NCBI RefSeq assembly: GCF_018129995.1
Contig: NZ_JAFCKS010000001.1
Coordinates: 1 to 64,000 of the forward strand
DNA length: 64,000 nt
Origin: Bradyrhizobium sp. SZCCT0153
GTDB taxonomy: Bacteria > Pseudomonadota > Alphaproteobacteria > Rhizobiales > Xanthobacteraceae
Direction: 5' to 3'
Position numbers and translations under genes: made by a program. The notes under the pieces are model-generated. The model had not been told where the DNA came from. It worked only from the letters and a program-made list of their open reading frames with translations, and ran no database searches. Positions 42,467 to 50,950 of the stretch are shown here, piece after piece. Position 1 is the first letter of the stretch; each line of letters opens with the position of its first letter.

Positions 42467-43560
42467 TCCGCGCCTTCGACGCTCTCTCGCTGCCGGTGCT
42501 GCGCTGGCTCGATCCGGAAGATGCGCATCGCCTCGCGATCCAGGGCCTGCGCTTCCTGCCGCCGGTCAAGCCGCGTGCTGACGATGCTAAGCTCGCGGTG
42601 CGCGCCTTCGGGCTCAACTTCCCCAATCCGATCGGCATGGCCGCCGGCTTCGACAAGAGCGCCGAGGTGCCGGACGCGCTGCTGCGGCTCGGCTTCGGCT
42701 TCGTCGAGATCGGCTCGGTGACGCCGAAGCCGCAAAGCGGCAATCCGCGGCCGCGGCTGTTCCGGCTCGAGCGCGACGAGGCCGTGATCAACCGCATGGG
42801 GTTCAACAATGACGGCGCGGACGTTGCGTTGCGCCGGCTCGCCGCGCGCGCGCAGCACGGGGGCATCGTCGGCGTCAATGTCGGTGCCAACAAGGATTCG
42901 CCGGATCGCGTTGGCGATTACGTCAAGCTGATCGAGACCTTCGCGCCGGTGGCGAGCTATTTCACCGTCAACGTCTCCTCGCCGAACACGCCGGGCCTGC
43001 GCAATCTGCAGGAAGGCGCGCTGCTCGACGATCTCCTCGCCAGGGTGATCGACGCGCGCGAGCGGGTGCGTCAGAAGGCCGGCGACACGCCGGTGCTGCT
43101 CAAGATCGCGCCCGACCTTAGCCTCGCCCAGCTCGACGACGTCGTGCAGGTCGCGCGCTCGCGCCGCGTCGACGGCATGATCGTGTCGAACACCACGATC
43201 GCGCGGCCGAGCACGTTGCGCGAGGAGATGCGCGCCAAGGAGCAGGGCGGTCTGTCCGGCCGGCCGCTGTTCCGTCTGTCGACGCGGATGGTCGCGGAGA
43301 CCTATGTGCGCGTCGAGGGCGCGTTCCCGCTGATCGGCGTCGGCGGCGTGGATTCCGGCGGCGCCGCGCTGACGAAGATCCGTGCCGGTGCGAGCCTGAT
43401 CCAGCTCTATTCGTCGCTGGTCTACAAGGGCCTCGGCCTCGTCGACGAGATCAAGCGCGACCTCACCTCGACGCTGCTTCGCACCGGGAGGGATTCGCTG
43501 TCCGAGATCGTCGGCGCCGACGCGGCGACGCTCACGGCGGAAGACTGGCCGGGGATGTAG
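42463..43560 (+). CDS. pyrD: dihydroorotate dehydrogenase, quinone-dependent class 2
   Basis: A 365-residue FMN enzyme that oxidises dihydroorotate to orotate in pyrimidine synthesis, at the inner membrane. Motifs are NPIGMAAGFDKSAEVPDALL, NRMGFNNDGAD, NVSSPNTPGLRNLQ (class 2 active-site Ser) and MIVSNTTIARP. The N-terminal helix pair FDALSLPVLRWLDPEDAHRL is the membrane-association region. A GTG start overlaps the DUF952 stop. Confidence 0.95.
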   Translation: MIRAFDALSLPVLRWLDPEDAHRLAIQGLRFLPPVKPRADDAKLAVRAFGLNFPNPIGMAAGFDKSAEVPDALLRLGFGFVEIGSVTPKPQSGNPRPRLFRLERDEAVINRMGFNNDGADVALRRLAARAQHGGIVGVNVGANKDSPDRVGDYVKLIETFAPVASYFTVNVSSPNTPGLRNLQEGALLDDLLARVIDARERVRQKAGDTPVLLKIAPDLSLAQLDDVVQVARSRRVDGMIVSNTTIARPSTLREEMRAKEQGGLSGRPLFRLSTRMVAETYVRVEGAFPLIGVGGVDSGGAALTKIRAGASLIQLYSSLVYKGLGLVDEIKRDLTSTLLRTGRDSLSEIVGADAATLTAEDWPGM

Positions 43561-43575
43561 GCCAAGGCATCCGGG

Positions 43576-44901
43576 CTACGATTTCGGAAACGTCTTCCTG
43601 TACTGCGCCGGATAGCGCGCGGCCTGCAAACCGCCACGCGAGACATAGGAGGCGATCAGCGCCCACCACAGTCCGGCATTGCCGAACGATTGCAGCGCCC
43701 ACCAGGTGCCGAGGAAGATCGCGAGCGAGGCCAGCATCAGATTGCGCATCTCGCGCGCCCAGGTCGCGCCGATATAGATGCCGTCGAAGCCGAAGGCGAA
43801 CACGCCAGGAATGGGCGCGAGCACGACGAACGGCAGGAATTCGCGCGCGCTGCGGCGAACGGCGTCGCTGGCGGTCATGAAATCGATCAGGCGCGGTCCG
43901 AACAGGGCGAACAGCACGGAGACGACCAGTGCAAAGCCCAGCCCCCACAGCAGCACCAGCCGGGTCGAGTCCGCAAACCCTTTGGCGTCGCGCGCGCCGA
44001 AGGTGCGGCCGCAGAGCTGCTGCGCGGCGTTGGCGAGACCGTCGAGGAAGAAAGCGCTGACCAGGAGGAAATTGTTGAGCACGGAGTTCGCGGCCAGCGT
44101 GACGTCGCCGGCCCGCGCGCCCTTGGCGGTGAAGAACAGGAACACGGCGATAAGCGCCGCGGTGCGGATCAGGATGTCGGAATTCACCGCCAGCAGGCGC
44201 ATCAGCTTGTCGCGGTCGAACAGGGCTGCATATGGCACCGCGAATCCGTCATCCGCATAGCGGCGGCACACGATCACGCCGAGCCCGAATCCGGCCGCTT
44301 CGGACAGCAGCGCTGCGATCGCTGCGCCCGCGATGCCGGTGTCGTAGACCAGAACAAGCAGGATCGTCGCCGCCATGTTGACGAGGTTGATGACGACCTG
44401 GAGCGCGAGCGCCGGATTGGCCCGGGCCTGGCCGACCAGCCAGCCGAGGATGACGTAGTTGGCGAGCGCCAGCGGCGCCGACCAGATCCGGATCACGAAG
44501 TAGGTTTTCGCCGCGCCCGTGACGCCTTCGCTGCCGCCCATCAGGTCGAACAGCGCGGCGGCCAGCGGCAATTGCAGCACGATCAGCGCTGCGCCGATCA
44601 AGCCGGCGACGATGAAGCCGCGCACGAGGATCGCGGTCAGCTCGCGCGTCTCGCCGGCGCCGAGCGCCTGCGCCGTGAAGGCGAGCGTGCTCATGCGCAG
44701 GAAGCCGAACAGCCAGAACAGGCAGTCGAAGATGACGGAGGCCATCGCGACGCCGCCGAGCAGCGCGGGATCGTCCAGCCGGCCGATCGCCGTGGTCGAG
44801 ACCACGCCGATCAGCGGCGTGGTGAGGTTCGCCACCATCGCCGGACCGGCGATGGCGAACACCTGGCGGGAGCCGACTTTGGGATGAACGGGCGCGTGCA
44901 T
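43576..44901 (-). CDS. MATE-family efflux transporter
   Basis: A 441-residue membrane protein with about twelve hydrophobic helices, of the DinF-like MATE group. Recognisable parts are the start VFAIAGPAMVANLTTPLIG, the inner LGAGETRELTAILVRG loop, and the C-terminal half PFVVLAPIPGVFAFGFDGIY. It probably exports cationic drugs or metabolites by ion antiport. It is convergent with pyrD, and its stop codon begins 16 bp past the pyrD stop. There is no operon partner. Confidence 0.88.
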   Translation of the reverse strand: MHAPVHPKVGSRQVFAIAGPAMVANLTTPLIGVVSTTAIGRLDDPALLGGVAMASVIFDCLFWLFGFLRMSTLAFTAQALGAGETRELTAILVRGFIVAGLIGAALIVLQLPLAAALFDLMGGSEGVTGAAKTYFVIRIWSAPLALANYVILGWLVGQARANPALALQVVINLVNMAATILLVLVYDTGIAGAAIAALLSEAAGFGLGVIVCRRYADDGFAVPYAALFDRDKLMRLLAVNSDILIRTAALIAVFLFFTAKGARAGDVTLAANSVLNNFLLVSAFFLDGLANAAQQLCGRTFGARDAKGFADSTRLVLLWGLGFALVVSVLFALFGPRLIDFMTASDAVRRSAREFLPFVVLAPIPGVFAFGFDGIYIGATWAREMRNLMLASLAIFLGTWWALQSFGNAGLWWALIASYVSRGGLQAARYPAQYRKTFPKS

Positions 44902-44983
44902 CAGTTGCGTCTACCCGACCAATCGCCTGATTGCACCATCGCGGACGACATGAGGTGCCTGCGCAGGCCGCGCGCGAAAGGCT

Positions 44984-45289
44984 CTATCGCCCGCGCGGCG
45001 CGCCGAAGACGCGCATCAGCAGCCAGATCGGGATCACGATCACCGCGCCGAGCAGGAAATAGCGCCACACCCAGTTCACGGTATCGAAGCCGAGATCCCA
45101 GAGACGCTGGAACAGCAGGCGAATGCTGTAGATGATGTTCCAGGGATCGAAGCCGATCGCCGCCAGCACGACGCCGACCAGGATCGAGAGCAGCACCAGG
45201 CGAAACGCGACCGCCAGCGGCGAACCGCCGAGAAAGCGGTTCAGCCCATCGCTGCGGCCGGCCGGCACATCTCTGACGTCTTGGGCCAT
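44984..45289 (-). CDS. small membrane protein, DUF6460-like
   Basis: A 101-residue protein with two hydrophobic helices (AFRLVLLSILVGVVLAAIGF, YFLLGAVIVIPIWLLM) around IIYSIRLLFQRLWDLG. I recall this as a DUF6460-type integrase-adjacent membrane family conserved in Bradyrhizobium; the family name is less certain than the topology. AAGGAG lies 9 nt before the ATG at 45289, so the start is well supported. Function unknown. Confidence 0.7.
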   Translation of the reverse strand: MAQDVRDVPAGRSDGLNRFLGGSPLAVAFRLVLLSILVGVVLAAIGFDPWNIIYSIRLLFQRLWDLGFDTVNWVWRYFLLGAVIVIPIWLLMRVFGAPRGR

Positions 45290-45414
45290 CGCGAAAAACT
45301 CCTTGGCGGATTCGACCCGATTATAGGGCACGGCGGGGCAGATGGGGAACCCGCATTCACCCGTCAATCAGCTTACCGCGTTTTAATTTGGACAGCACAT
45401 GCGGCGGGCTCGCT

Positions 45415-45542
45415 GCAACCTCTCCCGCTTGCGGGAGAGGTTGCGCCGAAGGCGCGGGTGTGAGGGTTCTCTCCTCTTGGGGAATCCCAATGCGGAGATA
45501 CCCTCTCCCCGACCCTCTCCCGCAAGCGGGAGAGGGTGCGCT
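45415..45542. repeat. composite palindromic repeat, about 128 bp
   Basis: A left 13-bp stem (gcaacctctcccg, its complement at 45432-45444) and a right stem (45513-45536, ccctctcccgcaagcgggag core) bound a middle with ttctcctcttgggg. Its reverse complement matches the outer repeat at 59002-59340, so both are copies of one family. It ends just before the ligase stop codon. Confidence 0.85.
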
Positions 45543-45546
45543 CCTG

Positions 45547-47412
45547 TCACGCTCCAACCTCCGCCGCCTCCGCCTTCAGCATCTTTTCCAGCGTTTCCAG
45601 CCGGTCGGCCTCGCGCGGCGGCTTGTCCCAGCGCAGGCGGCTGATGCGGGGGAAGCGCATCGCGACGCCGGATTTGTGCCGCGGCGAGCGCTGCAGGCCC
45701 TCGAAGGCGACCTCCAGCACCAGCCCCTTGTCCGGCTCGTGCACGACATGGCGCACGGGGCCGAATTTTTCCGTGGTGTTGCGACGGACGAAGCGGTCGA
45801 TCTGGAGCAGCTCCTCGTCGGTGAAGCCGAAATAGGCTTTTCCGACCGGCACCAGCTCATCGCCCGTCCAGACGCCAAATGTATAGTCGGAATAGTAGGA
45901 CGAGCGCTTGCCGTGGCCGCGCTGGGCATACATCAGCACGGCGTCGATGATGTGCGGATCGCGCTTCCACTTCCACCACTGTCCCTTCGGCCGCCCCGGG
46001 AGATAAGGCGCATCGCGCCGCTTCAGCATCACGCCTTCGACGGCGTCCGCGTCTTCGCCGGCGCCCGCGCTGGCGGGATCGGCCCGTGCGGCGGTGAGTG
46101 CGTCCCAGCTCGCGAAGGGGACGGTCGGCGACAGATCGATGCGGGAATCGTCGATCTTCCCGATGAACGTTTCCAATCGCTCGCGCCGCTCCGCAAAGGG
46201 CAGCTCGCGCAGATCATTCTCGTCGTCGCCGAGCAGATCATAGGCGCGCAGGTGAATCGGAAACTCCTTGATCAGCTTCGGCGAGACGACCTTGCGGTTG
46301 AGCCGCTGTTGCAGGACGTTGAAACTCTGCACACGGCCCTCGCGCAGGATCAGAAGCTCGCCGTCGATCGCGCCGGGTGAGCGCAGCGACGGCACGAGGT
46401 CCGGAAAGCTGCCCGTGATGTCCTCGCCGGTGCGCGAATAGAGCCGTGCCGTGATGTGGCCGCGCTCGTCGCGGCCCGCCACCGCCTGCACGCGGATGCC
46501 ATCCCATTTCCATTCGGCGATGTAGTCGGCCGGATCGAGCGCGGCGAAATCATTGTCCTCGATCGCATGCGCGAGCATGACGGGACGGAACGGGGCGGGA
46601 TCGCGATTGACCGGCTTGTCGCCGCGGCCCTCCAGCCAGGCGAACAGGTCGAGATAGGGGGGGCTGAGACCCGGCCAGATCAGCTCGACGTCATGCGGAT
46701 CCTTGTCGCCGAGCGCGGCCGCTGCGGTCTTCGCCAGGCGTGCGGAGATGCCGATGCGCAGAGCACCGGTGACGAGCTTCAGCAGCGCCCAGCGGCCGGT
46801 CTCATCCAGCTCGTCGAGCCAGCGTTCAAGCTGCTTCGGCAGCTCGGTCTTGCCGAGCGTGCGGAGCGTGGTGACGACTTCGCTGAGGGTTGGGGGAGGC
46901 GGGTTGTTGTGCTTGCTCGGGTGGAGCGCATCGCTGGCATCTCGCCCGCGGCACCCCCCTCCCTGACCCTCCCCAGCAAGGGGGGCGGGAACGGTGAGAG
47001 AGGTGCGTCGACCACTCGCTGAATCACTGTCAGTCGTGGTGCTCGCCGGTGGCCGCGCGCTCCGCTGCGCTCTCTCCCCCCTTGCGGGGGAGGGCGGGAG
47101 AGAGGGGTGGCCCGGAAAAGACTCACCATGACCAAGCAACCGCCTCGGCCACATCAGCGCCACCGTCTCCGAGAGGTCGCCGACATAATCGTAAGACAGC
47201 CCGAACAGCACCGGATCGGTGCGCGACGCGATCAGGTCGCGGATCAGCGCCGGCTTGGCGTGCTTGAAGCTGAGTGCGCCGGTCAGCGCGGCCAGCGCGT
47301 AGCCGCGATCGGGGTCGCCGACCTCGCGGAAATAGCCGGTGATCAGCCGCAGCTTGTTGTTGCGGCCGGGCTCGTAGGCGAGGCGGTCCAGCAGTTCGGC
47401 GAAGCGGTTCAT
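45547..47412 (-). CDS. ATP-dependent DNA ligase of the ligase-associated repair set
   Basis: A 621-residue ligase. The N-terminal DNA-binding domain (FAELLDRLAYEPGRNNK) is followed by the nucleotidyltransferase with motif I IAEWKWDGIRVQ (adenylated Lys near 302), LYSRTGEDIT, VEGVMLKRRDAPY and WKWKRDPH, then an OB fold. About 80 residues near 90-170 are a low-complexity, repeat-derived insertion absent from the normal domain plan; without them the length would be about 540. It overlaps the exonuclease gene upstream by 4 bp. With the helicase and PdeM it forms a known repair module. Confidence 0.92.
   Translation of the reverse strand: MNRFAELLDRLAYEPGRNNKLRLITGYFREVGDPDRGYALAALTGALSFKHAKPALIRDLIASRTDPVLFGLSYDYVGDLSETVALMWPRRLLGHGESFPGHPSLPPSPARGERAQRSARPPASTTTDSDSASGRRTSLTVPAPLAGEGQGGGCRGRDASDALHPSKHNNPPPPTLSEVVTTLRTLGKTELPKQLERWLDELDETGRWALLKLVTGALRIGISARLAKTAAAALGDKDPHDVELIWPGLSPPYLDLFAWLEGRGDKPVNRDPAPFRPVMLAHAIEDNDFAALDPADYIAEWKWDGIRVQAVAGRDERGHITARLYSRTGEDITGSFPDLVPSLRSPGAIDGELLILREGRVQSFNVLQQRLNRKVVSPKLIKEFPIHLRAYDLLGDDENDLRELPFAERRERLETFIGKIDDSRIDLSPTVPFASWDALTAARADPASAGAGEDADAVEGVMLKRRDAPYLPGRPKGQWWKWKRDPHIIDAVLMYAQRGHGKRSSYYSDYTFGVWTGDELVPVGKAYFGFTDEELLQIDRFVRRNTTEKFGPVRHVVHEPDKGLVLEVAFEGLQRSPRHKSGVAMRFPRISRLRWDKPPREADRLETLEKMLKAEAAEVGA
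46903..47145. repeat. palindromic-repeat insertion inside the ligase gene
   Basis: Between the codons for MWP (near residue 89) and PPTLSEVV (near 173) lies sequence built of ctccccccttgcgggggagg-type palindromes (near 46966-46990 and 47075-47105) and linking bases. It keeps the frame and encodes SPARGER- and PLAGEG-like residues. Limits are approximate. Confidence 0.75.
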
Positions 47413-48455
47413 GCCTCGGCCTCGTCAACGATCGGCGCCTCGCTCTCCTCCTCGTCGCCATAGCCGACGAGATCGAGCGGCTGCGCCCGCAAACCCTTGC
47501 TTTGGCACCAATGCACCAGCGCGTCTTCCTGGCCGTGGGTGACCCAGATCTCACCGGCCCCGGTTGCCGCGATGGTCGCGGTGAGGCCGTCCCAGTCGGC
47601 GTGATCGGAGACCACCAGCGGCAGCTCGATGCCACGCTGCCGCGCGCGGGCGCGCACGCGCATCCACCCCGATGCGAACGCGGTGACCGGATCGGGAAAG
47701 CGCCGCGTCCAGAGATCGGAGGTGGCCGAGGGCGGCGCCAGCGTGATGGTGCCGGCCAGCGCCGCTTTCTTCACGCCCTTCACCGGCCTGAGGTCGCCGA
47801 GCTCGATGCCGCGGCTCTGGTAGTAATGCGTGATCTTCTCCATCGCGCCATGCAGATAGATCGGCGCGTCGTAGCCGGCCTGCCGCAGCAGCGCGATCAC
47901 CCGCTGCGCCTTGCCGAGCGAATAGGCGCCGACGAGATGCGCGCGCTCCGGAAACAGCGCGACCGACGCGAGCAGCTTCTTGACCTCCTCGGCCGCATCG
48001 CCGTGCCGGAACACCGGCAGGCCGAACGTCGCCTCGGTGATGAAGACGTCGCAGCGCACCAGCTCGAAAGGCGCGCAGGTCGGGTCGGGCGCGTCCTTGT
48101 AGTCGCCGGAAGCGACGATGCAGGTGTCTCTACAGGTCACCGCGACCTGCGCCGAGCCGAGCACGTGGCCGGCGGGGTGAAACTTCACGCTGACGTCGCC
48201 GAGCCGGATCTCCTCGCCATAGCGGATTGCTTGCGTCGATCCGGCAAAATTCTCGCCATAGCGCAGCCGCATCATGTCGAGCGTTTCCTGCGTCGCCAGC
48301 ACCGCGCCGTGGCCGGCGCGGGCATGGTCGGAATGGCCGTGGGTGATCACGGCCCGCTCGACCGGGCGGACGGGGTCGATATGGAAGCCGCCGGGCTTGC
48401 AGCACAGGCCGGCAGCAACTGGCAGCAGGATGTCTTGCGGACGCATCCGCGTCAT
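47409..48455 (-). CDS. ligase-associated DNA exonuclease (MBL/beta-CASP-like)
   Basis: A 348-residue metallo-beta-lactamase-fold nuclease. The metal motif is VITHGHSDHARAGH (HxHxDH), followed by FHPAGHVLGSAQV, VASGDYKDAPDPTCAPFE and, late in the protein, VVSDHADWDGL. This pattern matches the exonuclease partner of the ligase-associated DNA damage response module. It overlaps the ligase gene by 4 bp. The start at 48455 is one of several close options without a strong ribosome site. Confidence 0.88.
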   Translation of the reverse strand: MTRMRPQDILLPVAAGLCCKPGGFHIDPVRPVERAVITHGHSDHARAGHGAVLATQETLDMMRLRYGENFAGSTQAIRYGEEIRLGDVSVKFHPAGHVLGSAQVAVTCRDTCIVASGDYKDAPDPTCAPFELVRCDVFITEATFGLPVFRHGDAAEEVKKLLASVALFPERAHLVGAYSLGKAQRVIALLRQAGYDAPIYLHGAMEKITHYYQSRGIELGDLRPVKGVKKAALAGTITLAPPSATSDLWTRRFPDPVTAFASGWMRVRARARQRGIELPLVVSDHADWDGLTATIAATGAGEIWVTHGQEDALVHWCQSKGLRAQPLDLVGYGDEEESEAPIVDEAEA

Positions 48456-48484
48456 ATAGGGAGTGCCGGTCACAAAATTCACCC

Positions 48485-48567
48485 GTCATGCGCGGGCTTG
48501 ACCCGCGCATCCATCCTCTTAAAGAGTTCCTTTTTTGATGGATTGCTGGGTCAAGCCCGGCAATGAC
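48485..48567. repeat. inverted repeat pair, GGCTTGACCC type
   Basis: gtcatgcgcgggcttgac and its imperfect inverted partner gtcaagcccggcaatgac flank catccatcctct and ttttttgatggattgc. It lies between the divergent exonuclease and methyltransferase genes, where promoters are also expected. Confidence 0.75.
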
Positions 48568-48580
48568 AATCGGTTCCCCG

Positions 48581-49507
48581 ATGCCCCTGCGTCTGTTCCA
48601 AACCTCCGGCGATCTCATGGCCGACCGCCGCTTCGAGTTCGCGCGCGACCTCCAGCTCAAGGGCGATCTGCCCGCCGCCGCCGACCTCATCGAGCAGGCC
48701 ATCGAGCTCGCGCCGAACTTCACCTCCGCCTGGTTCACGCTCGGCGAAATCCGCAGCCAGCTCGGCGAGCGCGACAAGGCGATTGCCGCGTTCCGAGAAG
48801 CGCGCCGGTCCGATCCCGAGGACCAGCACGGCGCCCATCTGCATCTGATACGCCTCGGCGACGAGCAATTGTCCGAAATGCCCAAGGCCTATGTGCAGGC
48901 GCTGTTCGATCAATATGCCCCGCGCTTCGAGCACACGCTGATCAACGATCTCGGCTATCGCGCGCCGTCCCTGATCTTCAAGGCGGTGCTGGCCGCGCGC
49001 GTTGCCGCGAAGAAGCCAGCCCTGTTCAAGCGCGCCATCGATCTCGGCTGCGGCACCGGGCTTGCGGCGGCTGCTTTCGCAAGACAGGTCGATCATTTCA
49101 CCGGCATCGATCTGTCGCCCGGCATGATCAAGCAGGCGCGCGCCACGGATCTGTATGCCGAGCTCGAAATCGCCGACATGATCGAGGGCCTGCGCGGCAA
49201 GGGCGACGCGAGCGCGAACCTCGTCGTCGCTGCCGACGCGTTCGTCTATCTCTCCGATCTCGCGCCGGTGCTGAGCGAAGCCAGGCGCGTGCTCGCGCCC
49301 GGCGGCGTGCTCGCCTTCACGCTGGAGACGCATGACGGCAGCGGCATCGTGCTCGGCGAAGGGCTGCGCTATGCCCACTCTGCGGAATATGTCCGCGGTG
49401 CCATCGCCGGGGCGGGCCTCAAGCTTCTGACGGTGGAGCCGGCCTCGCCGCGCAACGAAAACAACGAGCCGGTGCGCGGCCTCGTCGTCGTCGCCGAGAA
49501 AACTTGA
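48581..49507 (+). CDS. TPR-containing class I SAM methyltransferase
   Basis: A 308-residue protein. The N-terminal half has one to two TPR units (FEFARDLQLKGDLPAAADLI, NFTSAWFTLGEIRSQLGERD). The C-terminal half is a SAM-dependent methyltransferase with motif I RAIDLGCGTGLAAAAFA, FTGIDLSPGM and the acidic motif II VVAADAFVYL. It resembles contactor TPR methyltransferases of Bradyrhizobium-like bacteria; the target is unknown. It lies inside the split repair locus and may be unrelated to it. Confidence 0.82.
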   Translation: MPLRLFQTSGDLMADRRFEFARDLQLKGDLPAAADLIEQAIELAPNFTSAWFTLGEIRSQLGERDKAIAAFREARRSDPEDQHGAHLHLIRLGDEQLSEMPKAYVQALFDQYAPRFEHTLINDLGYRAPSLIFKAVLAARVAAKKPALFKRAIDLGCGTGLAAAAFARQVDHFTGIDLSPGMIKQARATDLYAELEIADMIEGLRGKGDASANLVVAADAFVYLSDLAPVLSEARRVLAPGGVLAFTLETHDGSGIVLGEGLRYAHSAEYVRGAIAGAGLKLLTVEPASPRNENNEPVRGLVVVAEKT

Positions 49508-49623
49508 GTCTAGGCGCTAAAGGCCCTGCCATTTAAGCGTCATTGCGTCGCAAAGCGGCGACTTCTCACTTGCGATGCGCGAGGCGATGTCAGCACAATG
49601 CGCGCACCAGGGAGAGACAAATA

Positions 49624-50853
49624 ATGACCAAGAATCCATCGCGGCGCGATTTCAGCGCCGGCGCATTCGCCGCCATCGCTGCATCGACCTTGCCCGCGCC
49701 CTACGTCTGGGCCGCGGAGAAGAAATACGATGCCGGCGCCAGCGACACCGAGATCAAGATCGGGCAAACCGTGCCGCATTCCGGCCCCGGCTCGCTCTAC
49801 GGCGTGCTCGGGCGCATCGGCGAGGCCTATTTCCAGATGCTGAACGAGAAGGGCGGCATCAACGGGCGCAAGGTCAAGTTCCTGACCATGGACGATGCCT
49901 ACAGCGCGCCGAAATGCGTCGAGGCGACGCGGCGCCTGGTCGAGCAGGAAGAAGTGCTCGCGCTCTACGGCTCGCTCGGCACCGCGCCGCAGACCGCCGT
50001 GCACAAATACCTGAATTCCAAGGGCGTGCCGCAGCTGCTGCTCAACACCGGCGCGTCGAAGTGGAATAATCCAAAAGAGTTCAAATGGACGATGGCGGGC
50101 CTGCCGCTCTATCCGACCGAGGCGCGCATCCTGGCGCGCCACGTCGTCAGCGTGAAGCCGAACGCGAAGGTCGGCATCCTCTACCAGAACGACGATTTCG
50201 GCCGCGACTTCCTCGGTCCGTTCAAGAAGGTGCTGGCCGATGCCGGCGGCACCGCCCAGGTGATCATGGAGCAGACCTACGATCTGACCGATCCGACGGT
50301 CGATTCCCAACTCATCAACCTCTCGAAGTCGGGCGCGGACGTGTTCTACAACATCTCCACCGGCAAGGCGTCGTCGCAGTCGATCCGGAAGGTCGCCGAG
50401 CTCGGCTGGAAGCCGCTGCAGCTGCTGTCGGCCGGCTCGACCGGCCGCTCGATCCTCAACGCCGCGGGTCTCGAGAACGCCGCCGGCATCGTCGCGATCC
50501 GCTACAACAAGGAGGTCGGTCTGCCCAAATGGGAGAAGGACCCCGACGTGATGGCGTTCGAGGAGCTGCGCAAGAAGTACACGCCGGCGATCGATCAAGA
50601 CAACACGATCGCGTTCGCCGGCTACGGCCAGGCCGTGACCATGGGCGAGATCCTGCGCCGCTGCGGCGACGATCTCACCCGCGCCAACGTGCTGAAGCAG
50701 GCCTCGAACCTCAACGGTTTCCACTCGCCCTACTTCCTCGACGGCGTCACCTACAGCTACACGCCGGACGACTACACGCCGATGAAGACGCTCTTCATCT
50801 CCACCTTCACCGGCAAGGATTGGGATATCTCCGACAAGCCGATGTCCGAGTAG
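49624..50853 (+). CDS. ABC transporter substrate-binding protein (LivJ/urea-type) with Tat-like signal
   Basis: A 409-residue protein. The leader has the twin-arginine pattern SRRDFSAGAFAAIAAS, followed by a type I binding fold: IKIGQTVPHSGPGSLYGVLG, LNEKGGINGRKVKFL, LYGSLGTAPQTAVHKYL, KVGILYQNDDFGRDF. It is in the branched-chain amino-acid/amide superfamily. GGGAGAG precedes the ATG at 49624. No permease is adjacent. A strong hairpin lies just downstream. Confidence 0.87.
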   Translation: MTKNPSRRDFSAGAFAAIAASTLPAPYVWAAEKKYDAGASDTEIKIGQTVPHSGPGSLYGVLGRIGEAYFQMLNEKGGINGRKVKFLTMDDAYSAPKCVEATRRLVEQEEVLALYGSLGTAPQTAVHKYLNSKGVPQLLLNTGASKWNNPKEFKWTMAGLPLYPTEARILARHVVSVKPNAKVGILYQNDDFGRDFLGPFKKVLADAGGTAQVIMEQTYDLTDPTVDSQLINLSKSGADVFYNISTGKASSQSIRKVAELGWKPLQLLSAGSTGRSILNAAGLENAAGIVAIRYNKEVGLPKWEKDPDVMAFEELRKKYTPAIDQDNTIAFAGYGQAVTMGEILRRCGDDLTRANVLKQASNLNGFHSPYFLDGVTYSYTPDDYTPMKTLFISTFTGKDWDISDKPMSE

Positions 50854-50873
50854 GGGCGGCACCGCTGTTTCTC

Positions 50874-50903
50874 TCGCCTCTCCCCGCAAGCGGGGAGAGG
50901 CGA
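50874..50903 (+). terminator. hairpin terminator of the LivJ-type gene, palindromic repeat core
   Basis: A 14-bp stem (tcgcctctccccgc and its complement) closes around AA. It starts 21 bp after the stop codon. The core cctctccccgcaagcgg is the same family as at 30525 and 45417. No T run follows, so termination is inferred. Confidence 0.6.
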
Positions 50904-50950
50904 AGACCGCCCCCTCGACGAACCCACCCCCACGGCTTACCTGTGATGCC

